From assembly GCF_000686805.1 (NCBI RefSeq), contig NZ_KK366017.1, positions 62,001 to 126,000 on the forward strand: 64,000 nt of DNA. Direction: 5' to 3'. Shown in pieces: positions 56,373 to 64,000 of this stretch; the first letter of the stretch is position 1, and each line of letters starts with the position of its first letter. This DNA comes from Bacillus sp. UNC41MFS5. GTDB taxonomy: Bacteria > Bacillota > Bacilli > Bacillales_B > DSM-18226. The translations under genes and the position numbers were made by a program. The notes beneath the pieces were generated by a model that saw only the letters and a list, made by a program, of their open reading frames with translations, did no database searches and had not been told where the DNA came from.

Positions 56373-57186
56373 AAAATGGCTAATTCAGCAAAATCCAAAA
56401 GTCATTCAATGAACGAAAAGATATCAATATCAAATTAAATGAATTCAACGCTAACCTTTCCTTTTTTATGAAAAAGATTCATTCCACTTCACTCGGAACA
56501 AAAGTGAAAACCAATTTATGGATGCGTGGATCAATCGCGGTTTGATATTACTTACTTTAACCATTCATCTATATTCAAGGTGATGAAATCCTGCGAATGA
56601 GAGAGCATATATGAGAATCCTCCCTTAAATCCGAGTGCCTGGTGTCAATTGAAAAATACGTAAAATCCTCATTATGAAAAAATGAATAAGCATTTTTTAA
56701 TTTGGTGCTAAACACAGAATCATTTACTATAAATCTCGGTTCCAAAAAAGTAGGCAATTGGAATTGATATTAGTGGGAGCCGTCTTTGAGGAGCAGACGA
56801 CTCCTTTTTATAGTTATTTGGATGAATCATAAATCTAAGCCTAAAAAGCTCAGTGGTTTTTAGACATGAAAAAAAAGCCCCTCCCTAATCTTGAATAAGT
56901 TAAGTGCGACCAAAACTTCAGAGATAATGACGGTGACTCCCTTTGCTTATTCTACGACAAGGAAGCCTTTTTGACATACAAGATTAATATGATTTAGAAC
57001 CTACTTAACGATTTTAAGCATCTTTGAACATTGAATTTTTGCTCCTTCAAATCTCCAAAAAGACGATTTATGGAGTACCGACAGAGTTAAACTACGTTGC
57101 AATAATTTATGCTATGGCAGCCCGGATTTGGATTCCCCGCCTCTAGTGCTAACTTCTAGGTCAGCTAGCAGCGATTCTTCAAAGGG
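56373..57186. other. 814-base decayed region, nothing assignable
   Basis: The gap between the kdgK fragment and the binding-protein relic has only short interrupted frames. A 60-residue minus frame at 56575-56757 has no recognisable similarity. Near 57110-57186 scattered matches suggest the lost leader of the binding-protein relic. Confidence 0.5.
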
Positions 57187-57494
57187 TAAGGAAAAGGAAA
57201 TTACAAATGGATTTTCTTTTGGTATGAACTTAGTTAAGCACTGGGAAACAGAGGTAAAAGGTGCTGGAATGGCAGCAAAAGATAATGGCGCAAAACTTGT
57301 TTAGAAAAGTGCCGATTTAAATGAACAATCTCAGGTCGCTGGCGTCGAAAATATGGTACAGACCGGCGTTGATGCTTAAATCGTAGCACCAGCTAACTCA
57401 CAGGGGATTGTTCCAACTGTAAACGAAGTAAAAGATAAAGGTATTCCTGTATTATCTGTTGATATCGGTGTAAACGGAACGGACGTTATATCAC
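57187..57494 (+). pseudogene. Relic of a ribose-type binding-protein gene
   Basis: The frame encodes FSFGMNLVKHWETEVKGAG, ENMVQTGVDA and IVPTVNEVKDKGIPVLSVDI, a ribose-binding-protein pattern. Stops at 57301-57303 and 57377-57379 break it, and the leader is gone. It ends in DVISHVG, where it joins in frame to an ATPase fragment. Confidence 0.82.
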
Positions 57495-58383
57495 ATGTGG
57501 GTAATTTAACGGCTGCACAACGGCAATCAGTAGAAATTGCGAAAAGTCTTTCGCACAATGGTAGAATTCTCATTCTTGATAAGCCAACATCAAGTTTAAG
57601 TGAAAGAGAAGTACGCACCTTATTTACGATTATTGCTGAGTTAAAGGCCCAGGGAGTCAGTATTGAGGTATTACTGGAAGTAGAAGGGCTATTGAATAAA
57701 GAACTTTTAAAAGATATTTCTTTTTCTGTACGAGAGGGCGAAATTCTTGGAATTGCCGGATTAGTCGGAGCAGGGAGAACGGAATTAGCTTAACATCTCT
57801 ATGGGTTAATGAAGCCGGAATGATAAAGCTGAGAGGCAAGGACGTTTCCATTGATTCACCTTCAAAAGCCATGTCTTTGGGCATTGGATTAGTACCTGAA
57901 GACCGAAAGGAAATGGGGCTTTTTCTTAATATGCCCATTCAAACAAACGTCTCCATGTCGAATCTAAAATCCATTCGCCGTCGCGGGTTAATGCATTCGA
58001 AAGTGGAAAGGAATAAAGCATTGCAGTACATTAAAGACTTTAATATTCGTACATCCGGACCTGAAAAGAAAGTAGTAGAGCTTAGTGGGGGAAATCAACA
58101 AAAAGTTATATTAGCGAGAACCGTGGATACCAAACCGCAGCTATTAATTTTTGATGAACCAACAAGGGGTGTGGATGTTGGTGCTAAATCGGAGATTTAT
58201 AAACTGATGTATAAACTAGCTTCAACAGGCGTCGCGATTATTATGATATCTTCTGAGTTACCTGAAGTATTAGGGGTTTGTGATCGAATTCTTGTAATGC
58301 GAGGCGGTACAATTGCAGGGGAAGTAACAAGAGAAGATGCAACTTCAGAATTAGTCATGCAATATGCCACTGGGCAGAAATAA
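57495..58383 (+). pseudogene. Relic of a sugar ABC ATPase gene
   Basis: The sequence resumes at NLTAAQRQSVEIAKSLS, the domain-1 signature region, then ILILDKPTSSLSE, where the usual DEPTSS is changed to DKPTSS. An internal deletion follows GVS, a TAA lies at 57791, and a frameshift precedes the domain-2 part (57820-58383: LVPEDRKEMGL, LSGGNQQK, LIFDEPTRGVDVG). The Walker A half of domain 1 is missing. The final 187-codon frame is open but could not be a working ATPase subunit. Confidence 0.85.
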
Positions 58384-58708
58384 TCAAAAGCTCTTCCTAT
58401 GGGCGGTGACAGACACTTGCCATCGTCCTTTCTTCTTAAAAGGGGGGCATTTGCCGTACAAAAATCCCTATTATACTAGATACTCCTCGATTTATCCATC
58501 CAAGAATCCTAGAGTGTTTAAAAAACAGACTGATTATGACTATACAGAGATTATTCCTGTCCGAATGAATCAGATTCCCTTCAGTAAAAATTAAAGAATA
58601 AATCCGTTCGAAAAACAACAATCTTTCAAAAACAGCCTACTCGAAAGAAAAAGAAAGTTGTGGTTATGGAGAAGAAGAGGCGTTATTAGTGGAGTTAAGG
58701 GTATTAAA
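58384..58708. other. Gap without a supported gene
   Basis: A possible 76-residue plus frame overlaps the ATPase relic (58364-58594; KNPYYTRYSSIYPSKNP) but has no ribosome site and I do not recognise it. Nothing else stands out before the terminator at 58709. Confidence 0.4.
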
Positions 58709-58733
58709 TAGGGAGGCTTTGTGTGCCTCCCTA
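58709..58733 (-). terminator. Hairpin terminator of the TRAP operon
   Basis: TAGGGAGGC (58709-58717) pairs with GCCTCCCTA (58725-58733), 30 bases past the dctP stop on the minus strand; the trailing tract is T-rich but not a clean run. Confidence 0.65.
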
Positions 58734-58762
58734 AACTTTGCCTATATACAAACTAAAATAAA

Positions 58763-59803
58763 TTACTGCTTCTCTTTTTCAATCGCATCTAATATGTCCT
58801 TATAATCTTTGCGATATTTATCAATGACAGGTTCCACCGCTTTTTTCCATGGTTTATAATCGGTAACCTGTGTCACAGTAAGTCCTGCATCCTTTACTTT
58901 CTTTTGAGCATCCTGCTCAAACTTATCAAATAATTCTCTTTGTGTTTTCACGGAGTCTAGAGCAGCCTGCTTGATAATTTTACGGTCTGCTTCAGATAGC
59001 TTATCCCAAGTGACTTTGCTGATGACCAGAACTTCAGGTACGCGTTGGTGCTGATCCTCTAGCACATACTTAACTTCCTGATAATGGTTAGATGTAACGA
59101 AGTTCGGATAGTTATTTTCTGCTGCGTCAATTACACCTGTCTGCAGCGCACTAAAGACTTCACCGTAAGGCATCGGTGTTGCATTTCCTCCCAATGCTTT
59201 AATCAAATCCATATTAACCTCGTTTTGAATTACGCGAATTTTTTGACCTTTTAAATCAGAAATATTCTTGAGAGGCTTAGATGAATAGAAGTGGCGTGCT
59301 CCTGAGCTGTAGTAAGTCAGCCCTTTCATTCTTGATGATTCTAAACTGTCCAGAAGCTTGGTGCCGCCTTCGCTTCCAAGAAATCTCCATTGATGGGCAT
59401 CATCTTCAAAAATATACGGTAAACTAAAGACTTCAAAGGACTTGCTAAATCCAGCCAAGGCACCAGCACCAGTACGAACAAAATCAATCGATCCAAGCTG
59501 AACCTGTTCAAGGGTTGCCTTTTCTTCACCCAATTGAGAAGAAGGGAAGACTTTAATTTGAATACGGCCGTTCGTGCGTTCGTTCACTAGCTCAGCAAAT
59601 TTGTTGACTCCACCGGCGACAGTGGGATGATCTGGAGCAAGCGTATCCGACAAGCGGAACGTATACTTAGGCCCCTCGGTATTTTTTCCGGATGATGTTC
59701 CTTGCTGCTTGCTCGTTTCTTCCAATCCGCAGCCTGCCAATGCCACACTGGCAATAACCATACCTGCCAGCAGTTTTTTAGTAAAAAGCTTTCTATTCAT
59801 CAT
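58763..59803 (-). CDS. dctP: TRAP transporter solute-binding protein (DctP family)
   Basis: A 346-residue lipoprotein with lipobox LAGC (Cys25) and a DctP-type fold. Recognisable segments are FRLSDTLAPDHPTVAGGVNK, GEEKATLEQVQLGSIDFVR, KGQKIRVIQNEVN (with the arginine that pairs with the ligand carboxylate) and GVIDAAENNY. TRAP binding proteins capture organic acids; those of this type often take sugar acids such as uronates. AAAGGGGAG precedes the ATG. It is the last gene of the dctQ-dctM-dctP operon. Confidence 0.93.
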   Translation of the reverse strand: MMNRKLFTKKLLAGMVIASVALAGCGLEETSKQQGTSSGKNTEGPKYTFRLSDTLAPDHPTVAGGVNKFAELVNERTNGRIQIKVFPSSQLGEEKATLEQVQLGSIDFVRTGAGALAGFSKSFEVFSLPYIFEDDAHQWRFLGSEGGTKLLDSLESSRMKGLTYYSSGARHFYSSKPLKNISDLKGQKIRVIQNEVNMDLIKALGGNATPMPYGEVFSALQTGVIDAAENNYPNFVTSNHYQEVKYVLEDQHQRVPEVLVISKVTWDKLSEADRKIIKQAALDSVKTQRELFDKFEQDAQKKVKDAGLTVTQVTDYKPWKKAVEPVIDKYRKDYKDILDAIEKEKQ

Positions 59804-59848
59804 TTACAATCTCCCCTTTGTCATGATTTGATTTTTACCTTTCTTTAC

Positions 59849-61144
59849 CTATTTCTGAACCAAATGCGGCAGCCAGAGCACCAGTTCAGGAATGTAAGTA
59901 AGAACCATCAGGATGACGCACATCGCATAAAAGAATGGCATCATTGCTTTCGTTCCTTTTTCAAGCGATATATTGCCCAGGGCACAACCGACAAACAAGA
60001 CCGTGCCGACCGGTGGTGTCAATAGTCCAAGACCAAGGTTCAGCATCAGGATAATGCCAAAATGAACAGGATCCATACCAATCGCCGTTGCTACTGGTAA
60101 AAGAATCGGAGTCATGATAAGAATCAGTGGAGTCATGTCCATCGGAGCCCCAAGAATTAGCAGTAAGATATTAATAATCAATAAAATGATGATAGGGTTA
60201 TCAGAAATATTCAGCATCATATCCGTTATCATTGCAGGAATTTGAAGGTAGGCCAACACCCAGCCAAATGATGCGGATGAAGCGATCAGAAACAATACCA
60301 TTGATACGGTACGGAAGGTTTTCCTTAAAATTACCGACATACGGGAAATTGGAATATCACGATAGACAATAAAGGTCAAAATAAAAGAGTATAGGCAAGC
60401 AATAGCTCCAGCTTCAGTTGCGGTAAACCATCCAGTAAAAATTCCTCCCAGGATAATGACCGCTGTCAATACGGAAAATAAACCATCTCTTATGATTCCT
60501 GGAATCTCTTTTTTGTCAACAGGTTCTCCTTTTTGATATCCGCGCTTTACTGCAATGAAATAACTCGTTATCATAAGGGTCGTACAGAGCAGAATGCCAG
60601 GAACAATTCCCGCTAAAAATAAGCTGGCAATCGATATTCCCCCGCCAGCAGCAAGAGAGTAGAGAACAAGATTGTGGCTTGGCGGCACCACTACCCCCTG
60701 GATGGCAGAGGATACGGTAACTCCCACTGCATAATCATTATCAAAGCCTTTTTTCTTCATCATCGGAATCATTACCGATCCTATAGAGGAAACATCTGCT
60801 ACCGCCGATCCGGAAATGTTGCCAAAAAACATACAGGCTACACTGTTTACTAGCGCCAATCCGCCGCGGACCCGGCCGACGAGAAGCTGCGCCAAATTGA
60901 CCAGACGAAGGGCCATTTTCCCTTCACCCATGATCTGACCCGCAAGTATGAAGAAGGGGATGGCAAGCAGCGAATAGGAGTTAATTCCCTGAACCATCAT
61001 TTGGCCAATCGTTACTAGAGGCATTTTTAAAGTAAGTAACGTTAGAATTGATGATCCTGCGAGTGCCAGTGATATCGGAAATCTAAGCAAAACCAAAAGG
61101 GTAAAACTGACACCTAAAATGATGCTTGATGTTGTTGTATCCAA
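59849..61144 (-). CDS. dctM: TRAP transporter large permease (DctM)
   Basis: About 431 residues from TTG 61144, where GGAGGAGG lies seven bases upstream; ATG codons at 61162 and 61171 are in frame and overlap dctQ. The protein has about twelve helices and the conserved segments FFGNISGSAVADVSSIGS, VPPSHNLVLYS and GLLTPPVGTVLFVGCA of the DctM family. It is the sodium-coupled transport channel. The start is the main uncertainty. Confidence 0.92.
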   Translation of the reverse strand: MDTTTSSIILGVSFTLLVLLRFPISLALAGSSILTLLTLKMPLVTIGQMMVQGINSYSLLAIPFFILAGQIMGEGKMALRLVNLAQLLVGRVRGGLALVNSVACMFFGNISGSAVADVSSIGSVMIPMMKKKGFDNDYAVGVTVSSAIQGVVVPPSHNLVLYSLAAGGGISIASLFLAGIVPGILLCTTLMITSYFIAVKRGYQKGEPVDKKEIPGIIRDGLFSVLTAVIILGGIFTGWFTATEAGAIACLYSFILTFIVYRDIPISRMSVILRKTFRTVSMVLFLIASSASFGWVLAYLQIPAMITDMMLNISDNPIIILLIINILLLILGAPMDMTPLILIMTPILLPVATAIGMDPVHFGIILMLNLGLGLLTPPVGTVLFVGCALGNISLEKGTKAMMPFFYAMCVILMVLTYIPELVLWLPHLVQK

Positions 61145-61145
61145 A

Positions 61146-61784
61146 CTAATGACCTCCTCCATCCATTCCATGATGCCTCTTCGTTTCAATACCAAAGAAT
61201 TGGACTAATGAATATGCGCACGTCATGACACCCGTAATCGGCATAACGACATATGTAATGCTGTTGGGAAGCCCTGTAGCAGGCAATATCGATGAATGCA
61301 TCATTTTTGTAAAATTCCAACCATAGAAAACCAAATAAAATCCAAATAAAAAGATACTGGTGAAGATGATTTTGTCGAGTATCCAATTGATTGGTTTTGG
61401 AAATAAATTTGTGAATGAATCCATTCCCAAGTGCAGTTTTTCCCGGAATCCAATTGCAATCCCCATAAATGAAAACCATATTAATAGAAGTAGAGTGACT
61501 TCTTCCGACCAGAAAAAGACAAAGTTAAACAATTTTCTTGTTATGACCTGCATGGTAACAATGAGGATCATCGATACCAAAGCCAGCAGGGCAAATCCCT
61601 CCAGTGCCCGATCGATAACAAGCAGAATTCGGACAAATCTGCTATTCTTGCTTCTATCACCGTGGATATTTTTTACTATCTCTTCATTAGGAATAGCTGA
61701 AATATTCCCAGCCTCCTCAGTGTCGATGGTGTTCTGAGAAAATACTGTGTTTTGTAAACTTTTAATGTTGTCCGCCTCCTCCAA
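61146..61784 (-). CDS. dctQ: TRAP transporter small permease (DctQ)
   Basis: A membrane protein of up to 212 residues with four helices in its last 160 residues; FFWSEEVTLLLLIWFSFMG and GFREKLHLGMDSF are the DctQ signatures. The N-terminal 45 residues are an acidic, polar extension without similarity I recognise. The only in-frame start codons there are TTG (61784 or nine codons on), so the true start is uncertain. The gene overlaps the dctM start region. Confidence 0.85.
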   Translation of the reverse strand: MEEADNIKSLQNTVFSQNTIDTEEAGNISAIPNEEIVKNIHGDRSKNSRFVRILLVIDRALEGFALLALVSMILIVTMQVITRKLFNFVFFWSEEVTLLLLIWFSFMGIAIGFREKLHLGMDSFTNLFPKPINWILDKIIFTSIFLFGFYLVFYGWNFTKMMHSSILPATGLPNSITYVVMPITGVMTCAYSLVQFFGIETKRHHGMDGGGH

Positions 61785-61811
61785 TATTTGATTAAGTAGT
61801 TTGCGGTACTT

Positions 61812-61825
61812 TGAAATCGATTACA
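61812..61825. promoter_or_regulatory. LacI/CcpA-type operator before the TRAP operon
   Basis: TGAAATCGATTACA differs by one base from the operators at 19057 and 28449 and fits the cre consensus. It lies 28 bases upstream of the dctQ frame. Confidence 0.6.
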
Positions 61826-61956
61826 TAATCTGGGGTTACCAAAGCTCTACTGAAGCCTGTTTATTGGAAACACAGATTAAATACAGATTAAACACAAAGC
61901 TCCAGCAGAAACGTATGGCTGATCATCAATAACGGAACGAGCCTAAAGAAAGCTTA

Positions 61957-62961
61957 TCAACTTAAAGAACGAGTGGATTTTCCTTCCTTTAAGATAGGGT
62001 AAACAGTAGTAAGCCGTTCAAATGGTTCATTTTCTTTCATCATTTTGATCAATGTATATGCAATGGTTTCACCCATTTCAAAAAGAGGTAAAGACATGGT
62101 CGTTAACGTTGGATTGGTAAACTGTGACATTTCGATCCCGTCAAACCCAATGACTGAAATATCTTCAGGAACTTTTAAATTCAGGTCGGTACATGCCTGT
62201 ATCACATGGGCAGCAGCTAAATCGTTATAGGTTGTGATTGCTGTCACTTGTTTCTTTACCAATTCCTCCGTAAATTTATGGACTCCTGTATTATCAACTT
62301 CTACATACTTAATTAACTCCTCATCGATCGGAATACGAAATTCATTCAAGGCCTTCTTATAACCTTGTGACCTTTGAATATTACTATGAGCACTCGATGG
62401 GCCAACAATGATGCCGATTTTGGAGTGCCCCTTTTTAATAAGATGCTTTGCAGCCTTATATCCTCCAAAGTGTGCATCCACAACCACACAAGCAGCGCCA
62501 TTTACATCTAAATCACGGTTCAATAGAACAACAGGTGATATTCGAGGGATTAATTTCATTAAATTCGGCTCATCAAGTCTTGGACTACATAAAATCATTC
62601 CATCTACATTGTAGTTTTGAGACAGTTGAATAAACGAGTTTTCAAGTTCGATCTCCTCTTCCGTTGTCATGAGAAACATATTTAACTGGTTTGCTCGAAG
62701 AGTCCGTTCAATTCCTTTGACAATTTGCGCAAAGAACGGATTGGCAATATCAGGTAAAAGAACAGCAACCATATTGGTTTTTCTTGTAACCATACTTCTT
62801 GCTTGAAGACTTGGTTGAAATCCATGTTTCTCAATAATTCGTAGTACTTGTTTTCGGGTTGTTTCGTTGACTTCAGGTTTATTATTTAGAACCCTGGAAA
62901 TCGTTTGCCGTGATACCCCGGCTAATTTGGCAATGTCATTAATCGTTAATTTTTTTCCCAT
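61957..62961 (-). CDS. LacI family transcriptional regulator (paralogue 3)
   Basis: A 334-residue repressor from ATG 62961 (MGKKLTINDIAKLAGVSRQT), chosen to match its paralogues and because AGAGGA is well spaced; ATG 62970 is too close to that site. HTH, hinge and sugar-binding core are complete (LPDIANPFFAQIVKGIERT; GFDGIEMSQFTNPTLTTMS). It is divergent from M24 copy 2 and upstream of the TRAP genes on the same strand, so it probably controls both. Confidence 0.94.
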   Translation of the reverse strand: MGKKLTINDIAKLAGVSRQTISRVLNNKPEVNETTRKQVLRIIEKHGFQPSLQARSMVTRKTNMVAVLLPDIANPFFAQIVKGIERTLRANQLNMFLMTTEEEIELENSFIQLSQNYNVDGMILCSPRLDEPNLMKLIPRISPVVLLNRDLDVNGAACVVVDAHFGGYKAAKHLIKKGHSKIGIIVGPSSAHSNIQRSQGYKKALNEFRIPIDEELIKYVEVDNTGVHKFTEELVKKQVTAITTYNDLAAAHVIQACTDLNLKVPEDISVIGFDGIEMSQFTNPTLTTMSLPLFEMGETIAYTLIKMMKENEPFERLTTVYPILKEGKSTRSLS

Positions 62962-62977
62962 TTCATTCATATCCTCT

Positions 62978-63041
62978 TGTGAACGCTCTTATTTTTTTAC
63001 ATTCACATTACCACATATTTTGTACCATGTGAACGGTAACA
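62978..63041. promoter_or_regulatory. Operator sites on the lacI side
   Basis: TGTGAACGCTCTTA (62978-62991) lies just upstream of the lacI ribosome site; TGTGAACGGTAACA (63028-63041) is a better palindrome fitting the cre/LacI consensus. Confidence 0.6.
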
Positions 63042-63132
63042 ATTTATTAAAACTAACATTAACACCTGTTATATATGGCCGTCAACCTATTTTTAGAAAA
63101 TTATATTTTTTTAAAAAAATTCTTGAAAGCGC

Positions 63133-63186
63133 TTGACGAAACCTTTTTGTTTAACTTATCTTGGAATTGTGAACGATAACAATTTT
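63133..63186 (+). promoter_or_regulatory. Promoter and lac-like operator of M24 copy 2
   Basis: TTGACG (63133-63138) and TATCTT (63157-63162), 18 bases apart, are followed by AATTGTGAACGATAACAATT (63167-63186), close to the E. coli lac O1 sequence less one base. It would cover the transcription start. Confidence 0.65.
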
Positions 63187-63244
63187 CAATTTAATTTTTG
63201 CAGGAAGATCTTAGGCTCTCACAAAACGAATGGAGGAATTACAG

Positions 63245-64000
63245 ATGACAGTTGGAGTATTAACGACAGAATTTGAGACAAGATTAGCACGTACAAGGGA
63301 ACAAATGAAGCAGCAGGGGATCGACGTTCTCTTTGTCTATAGTGATGAGTACCATCCAGGGTATTCCTTTTATTATACAGGTTTCCGTACGATTAACTGT
63401 ATTGAAGAATCTGCACATGCCCTTTTTATCCCTTTAGAAGGTGAAATCCAGGCATTCTTAGGAAACCTGAATCGTTTCGCTGCTAAACGTTTCTCATATA
63501 TAAAGAATGTTAATAACATCTATGAAATGGAGAAGCTTTTACCGAAGTACGTAAGTGAGCTGCCTTATGAAGTGAAAACTGTTGGGGTAGTTGGGGAAGA
63601 ATTATTCCCAATCTCTTTATACCGTGAGATGGAAAAAGCATTTGTAAAAGAAGGCATAAAAATTGTAGATGCAGCTCACATTGTTGTAAAGGAGAGATTA
63701 TACAAGAGTAAGGCTGAATTGGATTTAATCCGTAAGGCAGGAAAATTGGCTGATGATAGTATTCTTGCGGCACTTGAGAAAGTAGACATCGGAAAAACGG
63801 AAATCGAACTATCTGCTATCGGTGAATATGTCACACGATCCCGCGGTGGGGAAATTGGTTCCGCTTATTTAGTGGTTTCTGGTCCTGAACATACGAATCT
63901 GCCTACTTGGAGACCGATGGAGCGTAAAATTGAACGCGGTGATTATGTATGGTTTGATTTTAATCCTATGGTTGAGGGATACTGTTCCGATACTGGCATT
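63245..64000 (+). CDS. M24 family metallopeptidase, copy 2 (partial)
   Basis: From ATG 63245 (ATGGAGGAATTACAG upstream) the frame is open for 252 codons to the window end; the C-terminal third lies outside. It matches copy 1 (40491-41663) at 240 of 252 residues, the changes being mostly conservative. The visible part holds the creatinase N-domain and the first metal aspartates (VWFDFNP, CSDTG). It is divergent from lacI paralogue 3, repeating the lacI/M24 layout at 41664-41970. Confidence 0.88.
   Translation, partial: MTVGVLTTEFETRLARTREQMKQQGIDVLFVYSDEYHPGYSFYYTGFRTINCIEESAHALFIPLEGEIQAFLGNLNRFAAKRFSYIKNVNNIYEMEKLLPKYVSELPYEVKTVGVVGEELFPISLYREMEKAFVKEGIKIVDAAHIVVKERLYKSKAELDLIRKAGKLADDSILAALEKVDIGKTEIELSAIGEYVTRSRGGEIGSAYLVVSGPEHTNLPTWRPMERKIERGDYVWFDFNPMVEGYCSDTGI

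Noticed and set aside
56575..56757. 60-residue minus-strand frame in the decayed region
   Set aside because: No ribosome site or similarity; expected by chance in AT-rich sequence.
58364..58594. 76-residue open frame after the ATPase relic
   Set aside because: It overlaps the relic, lacks a ribosome site and has no recognisable similarity.
63122..63136. Second cre-like site TGAAAGCGCTTGAC near the M24 promoter
   Set aside because: The right half fails at the conserved CA, and the bases belong to the -35 region.

Overview
The window is from the chromosome of a low-GC, endospore-forming Bacillaceae member (Bacillus/Neobacillus/Peribacillus type). The evidence is spoVR, pgcA, the ald-adeR pair, the yjlC-ndh pair, G-rich Shine-Dalgarno sites and many short hairpins followed by T runs. 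No rRNA, tRNA or CRISPR array was seen.

Positions 1-15230 are conserved core genes: a DUF47/PhoU-like protein cut by the window edge, a GlsB-type membrane protein, an RluA pseudouridine synthase, YhcU, phosphoglucomutase, an SDR enzyme, YhdB, an M14 carboxypeptidase and SpoVR. A compact GTP cyclohydrolase II / RibD / NT5C-type phosphatase operon follows, then alanine dehydrogenase with its PucR-type regulator and an amino-acid permease. Several of these neighbours match B. subtilis gene order as I remember it.

Positions 15358-34226 are a sugar uptake and conversion island. It opens with a divergent two-component system whose kinase is exceptional: a soluble PAS / histidine kinase / receiver protein that ends in a complete sugar-binding-protein domain. 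That domain is closely related to three lipoprotein binding proteins encoded nearby. One ABC ATPase and permease, a Gfo/Idh/MocA oxidoreductase, four sugar isomerase/epimerase TIM barrels and two zinc dehydrogenases make up the rest. A LacI-type protein that has lost most of its DNA-binding domain lies beside them. Perfect palindromes TGTAATCGATTACA mark two promoter regions.

Positions 34227-41663 mix intact genes (MFS carrier, LacI regulator, yjlC-ndh, M24 peptidase) with relics of binding-protein, isomerase, peptidase and possibly ATPase genes. This is the debris of duplication and rearrangement.

Positions 41664-55116 are a LacI-controlled operon: ribose-type ABC transporter, aldehyde and alcohol dehydrogenases, an IolB-like cupin, then UxaA, UxaB, KdgK and KdgA. 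These last four carry tagaturonate to pyruvate and glyceraldehyde 3-phosphate. No uronate isomerase (UxaC) is present, and the IolB-like protein is a candidate replacement.

Positions 55117-58760 are decayed: an IS256-type transposase fragment, a 5'-truncated second kdgK, and an in-frame deletion chimera of binding-protein and ATPase genes. Positions 58763-64000 hold a TRAP transporter (DctPMQ), a third LacI paralogue and a second, nearly identical M24 peptidase cut by the window end. LacI / M24-peptidase pairs therefore occur twice intact and once in ruins.
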